From assembly GCF_001493375.1 (NCBI RefSeq), contig NZ_LN929763.1, forward strand, positions 136,047 to 200,046: a stretch of 64,000 nucleotides of DNA, written 5' to 3'. The first letter of the stretch is position 1. Every line of letters begins with the position of its first letter. The position numbers and the translations under genes are program-made. This DNA comes from Streptomyces specialis. Lineage in GTDB: Bacteria > Actinomycetota > Actinomycetes > Streptomycetales > Streptomycetaceae. Below the pieces are notes generated by a model. It saw only the letters and a program-made list of their open reading frames with translations, was not told the DNA's origin and did no database searches. Positions 8,580 to 17,433 of this stretch are shown here, piece by piece.

Positions 8580-9125
8580 ATGTCCTTGCCAACCCGGGAA
8601 GTGGAACGGCTCCGCCATTCATGCGAAGAACGGATTGACAGTCTGGGACTGCCGCACCGCTTCACGACACGCCAGTTGCGCGACGCGATCGCGCGTCTGC
8701 GTGACAGGCCCATCATTCTCAAACCACTACGGACCCTGGGAACCGTAGAAGCCCCCTGCGGGATTCGCCTGGAAACGCCGGGGGCCGATCTCCTCTTCTA
8801 CGAGGAGGGCACCTCACTGCTGCACCAACGGCACATTCTCACTCACGAGTTGTGCCATGTCCTGTGCGATCACCCGGGCAGTCTGGAGGTGGACGTCGAA
8901 ACCGCGCACGCTCTCGGCTTCAACCCGACTCTCATCCTCCGCATGTCCGGCCGGACCAGCTACGCGACGGACGACGAGCGCGAGGCGGAGATGATGGCGA
9001 CCGTCATCCGGCAGCGCATCTACCGCGGCCGTGAACAGCCCGCCAGCCGACCGGCCGAGGGCGCCGAGCGCTGGGAGGCTTTGTTCGCCAAGCCCAGGAG
9101 GAAGGCGCGATACCGCCCGTGGTGA
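8580..9125 (+). CDS. ImmA/IrrE-like metallopeptidase
   Basis: A 181-residue protein with the zinc-peptidase motif LTHELCHVLCDH (H89-E90-x-x-H93) and, 3' to it, an acidic DDEREAEMMA segment that could give the third ligand (Glu). This is the IrrE/ImmA type, whose members cleave or antagonise XRE repressors; the XRE gene immediately upstream fits. GAGGAGG lies 5-6 nt before the ATG at 8580. The upstream 190 bases show no gene. The stop overlaps the next GTG (GTGA), so it is co-translated with the membrane protein. Confidence 0.85.
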   Translation: MSLPTREVERLRHSCEERIDSLGLPHRFTTRQLRDAIARLRDRPIILKPLRTLGTVEAPCGIRLETPGADLLFYEEGTSLLHQRHILTHELCHVLCDHPGSLEVDVETAHALGFNPTLILRMSGRTSYATDDEREAEMMATVIRQRIYRGREQPASRPAEGAERWEALFAKPRRKARYRPW

Positions 9126-10333
9126 ACGTCTTCTTCCTCGCTACCGCCGTCGCCCTTGCCGTCGCCGCCGGCTACTGGGTCTTCGGACGCGGCACGCCCC
9201 GCCCTGCCGGAACCTGGGCCATGGGCGCGGTGCTCATCTCCTTCGCCGGTGCCTTCGCCTCCTATACGCCGATGGTGGCCGGGGCCATCGAAGCGGTGGT
9301 GCCGCAGTCCGCCCGCCTGCTCAGCAATTCGTTCAGCCTCGCCGCGGCGACATCGGTCCTCATCTTCATGCTGCAGCTCGGCTTCGATCCCGAGGAGGCC
9401 GGCCGCCGTACTCGGCCGCGCCTGCTGCTTCTTGCCGTGGGCGTCAGCGCGATGACGTTGCTGTTCCTCGTCGAACTCGCGACCCAATCGCCGCAGGTGT
9501 ACGGCCTGTACATCCTGGTCTACATCACCTTCCTGACACTCGCGGTGAAGGACTTCTTGCACGAGGTCTGGCGCCAGTCGATGTCCGCCAAACGCTTCAG
9601 CCTGCGCATCGGCCTGCGCCTGACCGCCGCCGGATGTGTGTTCGCCCTGATTTACGCGGCCTACAAGGTGATCGCGACGGTGGCCGTCGTCCTCGGCACG
9701 CACCTCGTGCCCGATCACCACGGCTGCACCTCACTGGTGTCCTCGCCGTGCGTCTTCAGCGCGACCGCACCGGGTCTGGCCGTTCTGCTGATCACCGTGG
9801 GGCTCACGCTCCCCGCCGTCACCTGGCCCATCGGACAAGCGCTGCGGCGCCGTTGGGAAGCTGCGTCGTTCCGGGCCCTCGGTCCGCTGTGGCAGGACCT
9901 GTCGAGTGCGACGCCGGAGATCGTTCTGTCTTCGTCGGCCGACGCCGATGGCGAGCATCCCGACGACTTGGACTTCCTCCTCCACCGCCGGGTCATCGAG
10001 ATCAACGACGGCATCCTCGCTCTCCGGCCCTACAGATCCGAAGCCGTCCGGGAATCCGCATACCGGGCCGTCGTGGTGAGCGGGAAGGCGGGAACCGAAG
10101 CGGGGGAGGCCATGGTCGAGGCGACGGTCCTCCAGGCCGCTGTCCGGGCGAAGCGGGCAGGCCGCCCAGTCGGTGACGAAACCCCTCTCCCGGCTTCCGC
10201 TATCGTTTCGCGGGCCGGCGACCTCCGTGCCGAGACCCGGTGGCTCCTGCGGCTCGCCCATGCCTACGCGGATACCGCAACCCGCCTCGCGGCGAACGAG
10301 CCTCTCCGACAGCGGAAGTTCGAGAACTCATGA
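9119..10333 (+). CDS. MAB_1171c-type multipass membrane protein
   Basis: A 404-residue protein with about seven hydrophobic helices in residues 1-240 (near 2-22, 35-58, 66-90, 100-122, 126-145, 165-190, 215-235) and a soluble helical C-terminal half. It fits the actinobacterial MAB_1171c family, annotated as putative transporters without a proven substrate, which is regularly found between an XRE/ImmA pair and a P450, as here. Two start choices exist, GTG at 9119 or 9122; the second makes a GTGA overlap with the upstream stop. AGGAGGAAGG lies about 13 nt upstream. Confidence 0.8.
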   Translation: MVNVFFLATAVALAVAAGYWVFGRGTPRPAGTWAMGAVLISFAGAFASYTPMVAGAIEAVVPQSARLLSNSFSLAAATSVLIFMLQLGFDPEEAGRRTRPRLLLLAVGVSAMTLLFLVELATQSPQVYGLYILVYITFLTLAVKDFLHEVWRQSMSAKRFSLRIGLRLTAAGCVFALIYAAYKVIATVAVVLGTHLVPDHHGCTSLVSSPCVFSATAPGLAVLLITVGLTLPAVTWPIGQALRRRWEAASFRALGPLWQDLSSATPEIVLSSSADADGEHPDDLDFLLHRRVIEINDGILALRPYRSEAVRESAYRAVVVSGKAGTEAGEAMVEATVLQAAVRAKRAGRPVGDETPLPASAIVSRAGDLRAETRWLLRLAHAYADTATRLAANEPLRQRKFENS

Positions 10334-11508
10334 CCGACCCGACGCACGATCCCCGCTTCTTCCAGAACCCGTACCCCTTCTACGCCCGGCTCCGGTCGAC
10401 CGGGCCCGTGCAGCCGCTCCCGGGCGGTTCGGGTGGGCGACAGAGCTACGTCGTCACTGGTCATGCCGAGGCCCGGCAGGCGCTTGCTGATCCGAGGCTC
10501 TCCAAGGACACCGGCGCGTTCTTCGCCGGGCGGCCGTCCCGGCGTCGGCTTCACCCCGCCGTCTCGCGCAACATGCTGGCCTGCGACCCGCCGGAGCACA
10601 CCCGCCTGCGCCGCCTCGTGACCAAGGCGTTCACCTCCGGGTCCGTCAACGCCATGCGCCCGTACATCGAGCAACTGACCGACAGCCTGCTGGACCAGTG
10701 GCCCGTCGGCGGGAAGGTGGACCTCGTCGCCGGCCTGGCCGTTCCCCTGCCCGTCACAGTGATCTGCGAACTGCTCGGAGTACCGGAAGCCGACCGGCCG
10801 GACGTGAAGCGATGGTCCGGCGAACTGTTCGCCGCCGGAGACCCCGAGACCATCGACGCGGCATCCCATGAGATGGCCACCTATATGACCGGCCTGATCG
10901 CGTCGAAGCGCCGGCAACCGGGGAACGCGCTCCTGGACGAACTCATCGCCGTCCGCGACGGAGGAGATCACCTCAGCGAGGCCGAACTTGTCTCCCTCGC
11001 CATCCTGCTGATCGTGGCCGGGCACGAGACGACCACCAACCTCATCGGCAACGCCACTCTCGCCCTGCTCCAGCACCCGGCCGAACTCGCCCGTGTCCGG
11101 CGCGATCCGAGCCTGATCGGTGACTGCCTGGACGAACTGCTGCGCTACGACTCGCCGCTCAGCACGGCGACCTTCCGCTACACCACCGAGGCGGTCACCC
11201 TCGGCGGCACCGACATCCCGGCCGGATCTCCGGTGCTGGTCGCCCCGGGCGCGGCCAATCGGGACCCTGAGCGGTTCCCGTCACCCGACGAGCTGGACCT
11301 TGCGCGAGATGCCACGGGCCACCTGTCGTTCGGCCACGGCATCCACCGCTGCCTCGGAGCACCACTCGCCCGAGCGGAATCCGAGATCGCCCTGCGAGCG
11401 GTGCTGACCCGCTTCCCCGCCCTCCGCCTGGCAGTACCGCCCGATCAACTCCAATGGCGCCGCACCCGCCTGATGCGCGGCCTGGCCTCCCTGCCGCTGA
11501 TGACGTGA
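10330..11508 (+). CDS. Cytochrome P450
   Basis: A complete soluble bacterial P450 of 392 residues. The oxygen-binding helix is AGHETT (230-235), the ExxR pair is DELLRY (E269, R272), and the haem loop is FGHGIHRCLG with Cys341 as thiolate ligand; length is normal. ATG at 10330 overlaps the stop of the membrane protein (ATGA), so it belongs to the XRE-ImmA-membrane operon. The substrate is unknown; no ferredoxin gene is adjacent, so electrons must come from elsewhere. An upstream in-frame extension of 30 residues overlaps the previous gene and is rejected. Confidence 0.95.
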   Translation: MTDPTHDPRFFQNPYPFYARLRSTGPVQPLPGGSGGRQSYVVTGHAEARQALADPRLSKDTGAFFAGRPSRRRLHPAVSRNMLACDPPEHTRLRRLVTKAFTSGSVNAMRPYIEQLTDSLLDQWPVGGKVDLVAGLAVPLPVTVICELLGVPEADRPDVKRWSGELFAAGDPETIDAASHEMATYMTGLIASKRRQPGNALLDELIAVRDGGDHLSEAELVSLAILLIVAGHETTTNLIGNATLALLQHPAELARVRRDPSLIGDCLDELLRYDSPLSTATFRYTTEAVTLGGTDIPAGSPVLVAPGAANRDPERFPSPDELDLARDATGHLSFGHGIHRCLGAPLARAESEIALRAVLTRFPALRLAVPPDQLQWRRTRLMRGLASLPLMT

Positions 11509-11585
11509 TCCGGGAAGTCTGTGCACAGTTGCTCCGGGGCATCGCTAAGCCTGACTGTGGGACGTCCAGCCACAAGGGGAGACCG

Positions 11586-11972
11586 ATGAAGCCGATGCCG
11601 ACCACTGCTGACGTAGCGCTCGCCGAACCGACGAAGCCGAAGCCGCAGCCGCGACCGGAGCACTCGGCTGAACGTCCGGGCGGCCCGAACGCCGCTCGAT
11701 GCGTCCGTCACCCGGAGGAACTGGCACTCCGGGGGATTCCCGTCCTGTGCCCGAGCTGTCTGGCCCACCGGGACTGGCTGCTGATCAACCAGGGCCGACA
11801 CATCTGGATCCGCTGCCGATGCGGGGCACAGTGGCTGGAGCCGGAGATCACTCGCGCCGACTTCGACGCCATGCTCGACGCCCCGGAGTGGGCCGTCTAT
11901 CCGAGTATTCAGTCAGCGATGACCGCGCTCGGGTTCGACAGCGTCTTCTGCGGCGCCTATCTGCCGCGGTAA
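11586..11972 (+). CDS. Small zinc-ribbon-like protein, unknown function
   Basis: A 128-residue protein with C39, a CPSC pair (C55, C58) and CRCG (C77, C79), spaced as a zinc ribbon, after a proline/lysine-rich 35-residue N-terminus. No family was recognised. AAGGGGAG lies just before the ATG at 11586. It follows the P450 by 77 bases on the same strand and may share its promoter. A structural or nucleic-acid-binding role is possible but not shown. Confidence 0.62.
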   Translation: MKPMPTTADVALAEPTKPKPQPRPEHSAERPGGPNAARCVRHPEELALRGIPVLCPSCLAHRDWLLINQGRHIWIRCRCGAQWLEPEITRADFDAMLDAPEWAVYPSIQSAMTALGFDSVFCGAYLPR

Positions 11973-12272
11973 GTGCCGCTAACGCAACCAGTGACCTCCG
12001 CTGGGCCACGAGGCAGCAGGGGCGTGCGAAGAAGTCCCCGTGGATGGGGTTGGTCGTTCCCAGGGGTTCGTCGCTGGTTGTATCCGAGTGATCTGTCGCT
12101 ATCTTCGGGCAGTCTCGGGCCCCGCGCCGAGAGCCTGGTAGCTGCCTGGTGCACTTGTGAGCGAGGCATGCCGGGGTGTGTGCGGTCCGTAGAATGCGGG
12201 TCCTCGGGAGGGCGGTGGGGCGTGGCTCGGGTGGGGCCCTTCCCTTCTCCCCATCTGCCCCTCCTGTCGCGG
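11973..12272. other. Stretch without a convincing gene
   Basis: The frame of the downstream hydrolase stays open through here, but the residues are Gly/Ser/Arg-rich, unlike a protein fold, and the conserved N-terminal strand expected of such a hydrolase is missing. It probably marks the place where the hydrolase gene was cut. Confidence 0.45.
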
Positions 12273-13016
12273 ATGGTCGACGTGCTTCGTGGGAGAGGGA
12301 GGGATGTGTTCCGGCCGGCGGGGCGGATGCTGGGGGTGGGGGACCCCCGGGTGACGGCTGCGGATGTGGAGCCGGGGTTCGAGGCGGAGTTGCTGGCGGC
12401 GTGGTGGGCGGAGGCGGCCCGGACCGATCCGGGTGTGGTGCCGCCGGGTACGGAGACGCTGGTCAGGGTTCCGGGGTCGGTGCAGGCGGCGTTACGTGCG
12501 CTGTCGGGGTCGCGGTTCTTTTCGGGGGTGGCGCTGCGGGCGATGGTGCTGGATCTGAAGCAGGTGCACCGCTATGTGACCGATCAGGAGGTGCGGTGCC
12601 GGGTGCGGCAGCGGGTGCTGGACGCTGTGGATGACGACACGCGGGTGGTGGTGGCGCACTCGCTGGGCTCGGTGGTGGCGTACGAGGCGTTGTGCGCCGA
12701 GCCGGGTCACGGGGTGCGGGCGCTGGTGACGCTGGGCTCGCCGCTGGGCATACCGAACCTCATTCTCGACCGGCTCCAGCCCCCGCCGGTGGTGCTGGGC
12801 GGGACGGCGCGCGGAATATGGCCCGGGGGCGAGAATCTGGTCTGGACGAATCTGGCGGATGAGGGGGACGGGGTGGCGCTGGTCAAGGATCTGCGGCCGG
12901 TGTTCGGGGAGCGGCTGCGGCAGGGGCTGGTGCACAACGGGTCGCACGCGCACGACGCCTCGGCGTATCTGACGGACCGGCTGTGCGGGGCGGCGATCGC
13001 GGCGAGCCTGTCATGA
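12273..13016 (+). CDS. Alpha/beta hydrolase, N-terminally truncated
   Basis: The recognisable part (about 247 residues) carries the nucleophile elbow VVVAHSLGSVVAYEAL (Ser130 if counted from ATG 12273), a TLGSPLG strand and a late NGSHAHDA that may supply the catalytic His. The N-terminal strand with the expected HG oxyanion motif is missing, so the enzyme is probably inactive or the start lies in damaged sequence. The start is poorly supported by an SD. The stop overlaps the ATG of the caspase gene (ATGA), so the two were translated together; such hydrolase-caspase pairs belong to predicted conflict systems. Confidence 0.6.
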   Translation: MVDVLRGRGRDVFRPAGRMLGVGDPRVTAADVEPGFEAELLAAWWAEAARTDPGVVPPGTETLVRVPGSVQAALRALSGSRFFSGVALRAMVLDLKQVHRYVTDQEVRCRVRQRVLDAVDDDTRVVVAHSLGSVVAYEALCAEPGHGVRALVTLGSPLGIPNLILDRLQPPPVVLGGTARGIWPGGENLVWTNLADEGDGVALVKDLRPVFGERLRQGLVHNGSHAHDASAYLTDRLCGAAIAASLS

Positions 13017-14086
13017 CCGGCCCGGAGGACGAGCCCGGCGCGGGGCCGCGGCGGTTCCTGATCGCGGCGGCAGTCGCCCGGTACCCGAAGCACCCGGGGT
13101 GGGACCGGCCGGATCTGGTGGAGGCGCGCGAGCGGGTGATCGAGGTGTTCACCCGGAAGCTGGGCTACCGGCACCAGACCGCGCTGGGGATGGACCCGAC
13201 TCGGGCCCAGCTCACCGACCAGTTACGGGCGTTCTGCCGGTCCGGCGATCGGCGCGAGGACGACCTGCTGGCGGTCTACCTCTCCGGACACGGTGAGGTG
13301 CTGGACGAAGGCCGCGACCACGTCCTGCTCCTGTCGGACACCGACCCGGCCGACTTGTCCTACACCTCGCTGCGGACGGCGGACCTGGCCGGGGTGATCC
13401 TGCGGGACACCGGGGTGCGGCGGCTGCTGCTGATGCTGGACACCTGCTACTCGGGACAGGGCGGCAACGAGCTGGCCGCGGCGGCGCTGGAGCGGATCAG
13501 TGCCCAGTGGAAGACCGGGGACGGCTCCGGGCTTGTGGTCGTCTCCTCGGCCCAGCCGCACCAGCAGGCCGACACCGGATTGTTCCCGCGGCTGCTCACC
13601 GAGGCGGTGGACAGCCTGGCCACCGCCGGGCACGGACCGGACACGCTGTCGGTGTCGGCGGTGGCCCAGCACATGAACGCGCCAGCCGCCGACCGGCCTG
13701 CGTACCAGCAGATCACACTGACCCAGATCGGGCTGACGGGCGAGCCGCCACCATTCTTCCGCAATCCCCGCCACAGCCCCAGGCTGACCGGGGTCGATCT
13801 GGCCATCCAGCAGGCGGCGGAGTTCGACGAGCAGGCCCAGCGACGGGAGACCGAGCTGACCACCCGCCTGCTGGTCCGGGCCATGGGCTACCACGGCGAC
13901 GCGACGCAGGGCTGGTGGTTCACCGGCCGCCGCCAGGCCCTGGCGGATCTGGCACGCTGGCTCAACACGCCCGCCACCAATGGTTCTTCGCCGTGCCGGG
14001 TGGTCACCGCAGGGCCAGGGTCGGGCAAGACCGCCGTGCTGGGCCTGATCGCCGCCCTGACCCACCCCGAACGCCGCCGCACCGTC
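13013..14086 (+). CDS. Caspase-NTPase-WD40 protein, fragment 1 (caspase + Walker A)
   Basis: The N-terminal piece is a peptidase C14 (metacaspase-like) domain: His93 in VYLSGHGE and Cys145 in LLMLDTCYSGQ form the dyad. A linker leads to the start of a STAND-type NTPase with Walker A AGPGSGKTAV at about 333-342. The reading is cut at 14087 by sequencing-adapter sequence, then resumes after about 150 bases with the same 7 bases (CACCGTC) on both sides, so the natural protein runs on. Such proteins are thought to sense invaders through the WD40 part, oligomerise, and activate the protease. The ATG at 13013 overlaps the hydrolase stop. Confidence 0.85.
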
Positions 14087-14236
14087 CTGGCTCTTATACA
14101 AATCTGACGCTGCCGACGAAGAGGAGGGTCGAGCGAGTGGAGGTGGAGGACGATAGGATAAACAGAAGAATCGAAACACAGCCCCCCCTCCCCTCTCCGC
14201 CGGCAGCGCCGGATGTCAATAACACACACCCCCCCC
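14087..14236. other. Nextera adapter artefact 1
   Basis: GCTCTTATACAAATCTGACG and CTGCCGACGA match the Nextera read-through sequence with few errors, followed at 14120-14127 by AGAGGAGG (6/8 to an index seen elsewhere in the window). At 14198-14229 the inverted adapter (CGGCAGCGCCGGATGTCAAT) appears in the opposite orientation. The flanks share CACCGTC and encode one continuous protein. This is library sequence, not genome. Confidence 0.9.
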
Positions 14237-15240
14237 ACCGTCCCCCTGGACACCCTCGCCCTCACCCCGGACCTCCTCCCGCGACAGGACACCGTCGACG
14301 TCGCCGTCTACGCCCAGAACCTCACCGACGACGACGTCCTGCGCGCCCTGTCCGCCGCCGCCGGCGTGCGCGCGGTCACGGTCGGGGAACTCCTCGACGC
14401 CCTCCCGGAGCGAGAACGGCCGTTCACCGCGCTGATCGACGCGCTGGACGAGGCCGCCACCCCCGACACCCTGTGCTCCCGCGTCCTGCGCCCGCTGATC
14501 GACCACGCCGGCGGCCGGATCCGGCTGCTGCTGGGCACCCGCCCCTACCTCCTGGACCGCCTGGGTATCCCTGCCGGGCAGCGCCACTTCGGCGGCCCGG
14601 TCATCGACCTGGACCATTTCCTCTACGCTGACCCCGCCGCGCTGACGACATACGCCGCCCGCAACCTCCTTGAAGCCCACCGCACCTCCCCTACCGCCGC
14701 GATCCCCAGGCGCTGCGCCCGGTCGCCCCCGCCATCGCCGAGACCGCCGGCACCTCCTTCCTGGTCGCCCGCATCACCGCCGGCACCCTCGCCGCCGCCG
14801 ACCACACCGTCCCTGACCCCCACGACCCCGCCTGGCGCGCGAGCCTGCCACGCCTGCCCGGCGACGCGATGCGCAACGACCTCGCCCGCCTGGGCCACCA
14901 CACGCAAAGGGCCGTTGACCTGCTGCGGCCCCTGGCCTTCGCCGAAGGCCAGGGCCTGCCTTGGGAAGACATCTGGGCCCCCCTGGCCTCAGCCATCCCC
15001 GGCCGCACCTACACCGACGACGACCTGATGTGGCTGCGGGCTGCCGCCGGCTCCTACGTCGTCGAAGCCACCGAACACGGCCGCCCCGCCTACCGCCTCT
15101 ACCACCAAGCCCTTGCCGAACACCTCCGCCACCACACCAGCCCCCAGGCCATCCACCAGGCCTTCACCGACACCCTCATCGACCGTGTCCCCTACCACCC
15201 CGACGCCACCCGCGACTGGTCCCGCGCCCACCCCTACACA
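14237..15240 (+). pseudogene. Caspase-NTPase-WD40 protein, fragment 2 (NTPase), one frameshift
   Basis: This piece continues the NTPase domain: FTALIDALDEAATPDTLCSR is a Walker B-like strand and IRLLLGTRPYLLDRLG a sensor-like one, followed by the helical arm (LWLRAAAGSYVVEAT region). The frame changes near 14690 after HRTSP; adding one C to a C run restores YRRDPQALRPVAP, so a one-base error or deletion in a homopolymer is likely. It ends at HPYT, where a second adapter segment begins; the segment joining NTPase to WD40 repeats is absent. Taken alone it is broken, but probably by assembly error, not decay. Confidence 0.75.
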
Positions 15241-15346
15241 CTAACTCTTCCACACATTTGACGCCGCCGAGTCGCAGCATACCATAACACATGGCTGTCA
15301 CAGTATAGTTCGTACAACGTGTATTGTAAACTGAGACTCAGAGCAT
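15241..15346. other. Nextera adapter artefact 2 (low quality)
   Basis: CTAACTCTTCCACACATTTG then ACGCCGCCGA match the Nextera end (CTCTTATACACATCT, GACGCTGCCGACGA) with scattered errors, and the following 70 bases are strikingly AT-rich for this genome. The coding frame on the left stops here, and on the right WD40 sequence starts in mid-repeat. It is best read as erroneous read-through; genomic sequence is likely missing. Confidence 0.75.
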
Positions 15347-15349
15347 AAG

Positions 15350-16200
15350 CCGCCGAGTGGGTGCGGTGGCGTGTGCGGTGCTCGACGGCCGTCCGGTCGC
15401 TGTCACCGGCGGCGACTATGACGGGGCGGTGCGGGTGTGGGATCTGGCGGCGGGTGAGCCGGTCGGGCAGCCGATGACCGGCCACGGCGGTCCGGTGGGT
15501 GCGGTGGCGTGTGCGGTGCTCGACGGCCGCGCGGTGGCTGTGACCGGCGACTATGACGGGGTGGTGCGGGTGTGGGATCTGGCGGCGGGTGAGCCGGTCG
15601 GGCAGCCGATGACCGGCCACAGCGGTCCGGTGGGTGCGGTGGCGTGTGCGGTGCTCGACGGCCGCGCGGTGGCTGTGACCGGCGGCGACTATGACGGGGT
15701 GGTGCGGGTGTGGGATCTGGCGGCGGGTGAGCCGGTCGGGCAGCCGATGACCGGCCACAGCGGTCCGGTTTTCGCGGTGGCGTGTGCGGTGCTCGACGGC
15801 CGTCCGGTCGCTGTCACCGGCGGCGACTATGACGGGGCGGTGCGGGTGTGGGATCTGGCGGCGGGTGAGCCGGTCGGGCAGCCGATGACCGGCCACACCA
15901 TCCCGGTGCGTGCGGTGGCGTGTGCGGTGCTCGACGGCCGTCCGGTCGCTGTCACCGGCGGACACGACGGGGTGGTGCGGGTGTGGGATCTGGCGGCGGG
16001 TGAGCCGGTCGGGCAGCCGATGACCGGCCACAGCCGCCGAGTGGGTGCGGTGGCGTGTGCGGTGCTCGACGGCCGTCCGGTCGCTGTCACCGGCGGCGAC
16101 TATGACGGGGTGGTGCGGGTGTGGGATCTGGCGGCGGGTGAGCCGGTCGGGCAGCCGATGACCGGCCACAGCCGCCCGGTGCGTGCGGTGGCGTGCACGG
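15350..16200 (+). repeat. Tandem near-identical WD40 DNA repeats (about 132-138 bp unit)
   Basis: Units begin with GTGCGGTGGCGTGTGCGGTG near 15360, 15497, 15632, 15776, 15910 and 16047 and differ at a few positions only. Near identity between blades indicates recent expansion or gene conversion. Short reads could collapse or expand the copy number. Confidence 0.9.
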
Positions 16201-16403
16201 CGCTCGACGGGCAGCCCGTTGCCGTCAGCATCAGCGCAGACGACACGGTGCGGATGTGGAATCTGCGGACGGGTGAGGCCGAAGGAATCATCATCACGGC
16301 CGCGGCCCAGGCCATGGCCGTAACCCCGGACGGCGACCTCATCCTGGCAATGAACCGCGACATAGCCGTCTTCGCCCGCCGTCCGCCCGACACGGCACGC
16401 TGA
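15357..16403 (+). CDS. Caspase-NTPase-WD40 protein, fragment 3 (WD40 propeller)
   Basis: Seven WD40 blades of about 44 residues, each like VGAVACAVLDGRPVAVTGG, DYDGVVRVWDLAAGEPVG, QPMTGH, then a divergent C-terminal cap (LILAMNRDIAVFARRP). The first six blades are nearly identical even at DNA level (132-138 bp units); the last is diverged (SADDTVRMWNLRTGEAEG). The first visible ATG/GTG is in mid-blade, so this is the C-terminus of the caspase-NTPase gene, cut off by adapter sequence. The propeller would be the sensor of the predicted conflict protein. More blades may be missing. Confidence 0.85.
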   Translation: MGAVACAVLDGRPVAVTGGDYDGAVRVWDLAAGEPVGQPMTGHGGPVGAVACAVLDGRAVAVTGDYDGVVRVWDLAAGEPVGQPMTGHSGPVGAVACAVLDGRAVAVTGGDYDGVVRVWDLAAGEPVGQPMTGHSGPVFAVACAVLDGRPVAVTGGDYDGAVRVWDLAAGEPVGQPMTGHTIPVRAVACAVLDGRPVAVTGGHDGVVRVWDLAAGEPVGQPMTGHSRRVGAVACAVLDGRPVAVTGGDYDGVVRVWDLAAGEPVGQPMTGHSRPVRAVACTALDGQPVAVSISADDTVRMWNLRTGEAEGIIITAAAQAMAVTPDGDLILAMNRDIAVFARRPPDTAR

Positions 16404-16479
16404 CCGGAGCCTGCGTTCGGCCTGTGACCACCGCTTCCCGAGCCCGACACTGCCGGGCTCAAGGCGAGGCGGCTCACGC

Positions 16480-17017
16480 TGGGTCGGGCCCCGGCCCCGG
16501 CCCCGGTGCGCGGTCCGGGTGTCCTGGTGCCGGGAGGTGGGCGCGGAAGAGGGCCACGAATTCCCATACGTGCGGGGTGTCCGCGGGCTCGTGGTACTCC
16601 TAAGTGTCCTTGCCGGTGAAACCGTGGGACGCGCCCTCGTAGATCGCGGCGTCGCGGGGGACTCCCGCAGTCAGTGGCATGTTCAGGCGGTCGATCTGCT
16701 GGGGCCCTCCGTGGCCAGGGGCGACGAGGCGAGCAGCGCAGATAGTGCTCGGAGTCCTCGCCCACGACGTCCGGGGCCAGGGACCGGAACGGGGGCCGTA
16801 CCTGGGTGAAGAGTTCCGCGCCCCGGACGGAGTCGACGAACGGCGGCGGCGAGAACACCGGTGCGCGTCCGGCGCGGTGGTAGACAGTGGGCACCAGGAC
16901 CGTGTAGCCGTGCGACGCCAGCCGGTCGGCCATGGTCCGCGTCCAGGGGCGCCAACTCAGGGCGTCGGTGTACATCAGGACGCCGGGGTACGGTCGGCCG
17001 TCGGCGGTGGGCGACAT
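16480..17017 (-). pseudogene. Dienelactone hydrolase family, decayed
   Basis: The N-terminal third is clear: TADGRPYPGVLMYTDALSWR, MADRLASHGYTVLVPTVYHR, then DVVGEDSEHYL. The stretch with the nucleophile (usually GFCMGG-like) is missing, and the C-terminal YEGASHGFTGKDT is in another frame and ends in an in-frame stop before YHEPADTPHVWEF. A deletion plus frameshift and stop make it non-functional. The start is ATG at 17017. It lies between two adapter artefacts, but its lesions contain no adapter sequence and look like real decay. Confidence 0.72.
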
Positions 17018-17433
17018 AGGCGTCGGCCTCTCTCGCCCGTAGGCACGCCGACCGGTGCGCCGGTCACGGTGTCCGCTGTCAAACTCGTTCTCCTCTTGTT
17101 TGGAGGCTCTGCACCCCGAACGCCCGGCGGGACATTCCACGGACGGTCGCGATGACGTACCCGAGTCCCCCAGCGCCTCGTCGAGGGGCTTGGTCCAGCG
17201 CAGACGAAAATACTTACTGATCGCATCAGCGAGTTCACACAGCACACCAGCATTGCCCCGACTGCGTGAGTGAATAGCCGTTCTACTCACCGGAACAACC
17301 TCGAAGCGATCACGTACGGAAGGCGATGGTGCCTGTAGCGAGTAGTCGCTGTGCCGAGAACAGCAGCGGGCGGTCAATGACCGCGCCTCGGGCCCGGGGA
17401 CTTCGGGGGTGGGGATGAGCGCTGGGTCGGGAG
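17018..17433. other. Stretch without a clear gene
   Basis: A leftward frame at about 17160-17290 reads NAGVLCELADAISKYFRLRW, which looks protein-like but has no start, stop context or family I recognise; it may be a gene remnant. Nothing else is seen. Confidence 0.35.

Noticed and set aside
15234..16169. Leftward frame with HRLPDRLTRRQIPHPH repeats
   Set aside because: It is the antisense of the WD40 repeats and mirrors their periodicity.
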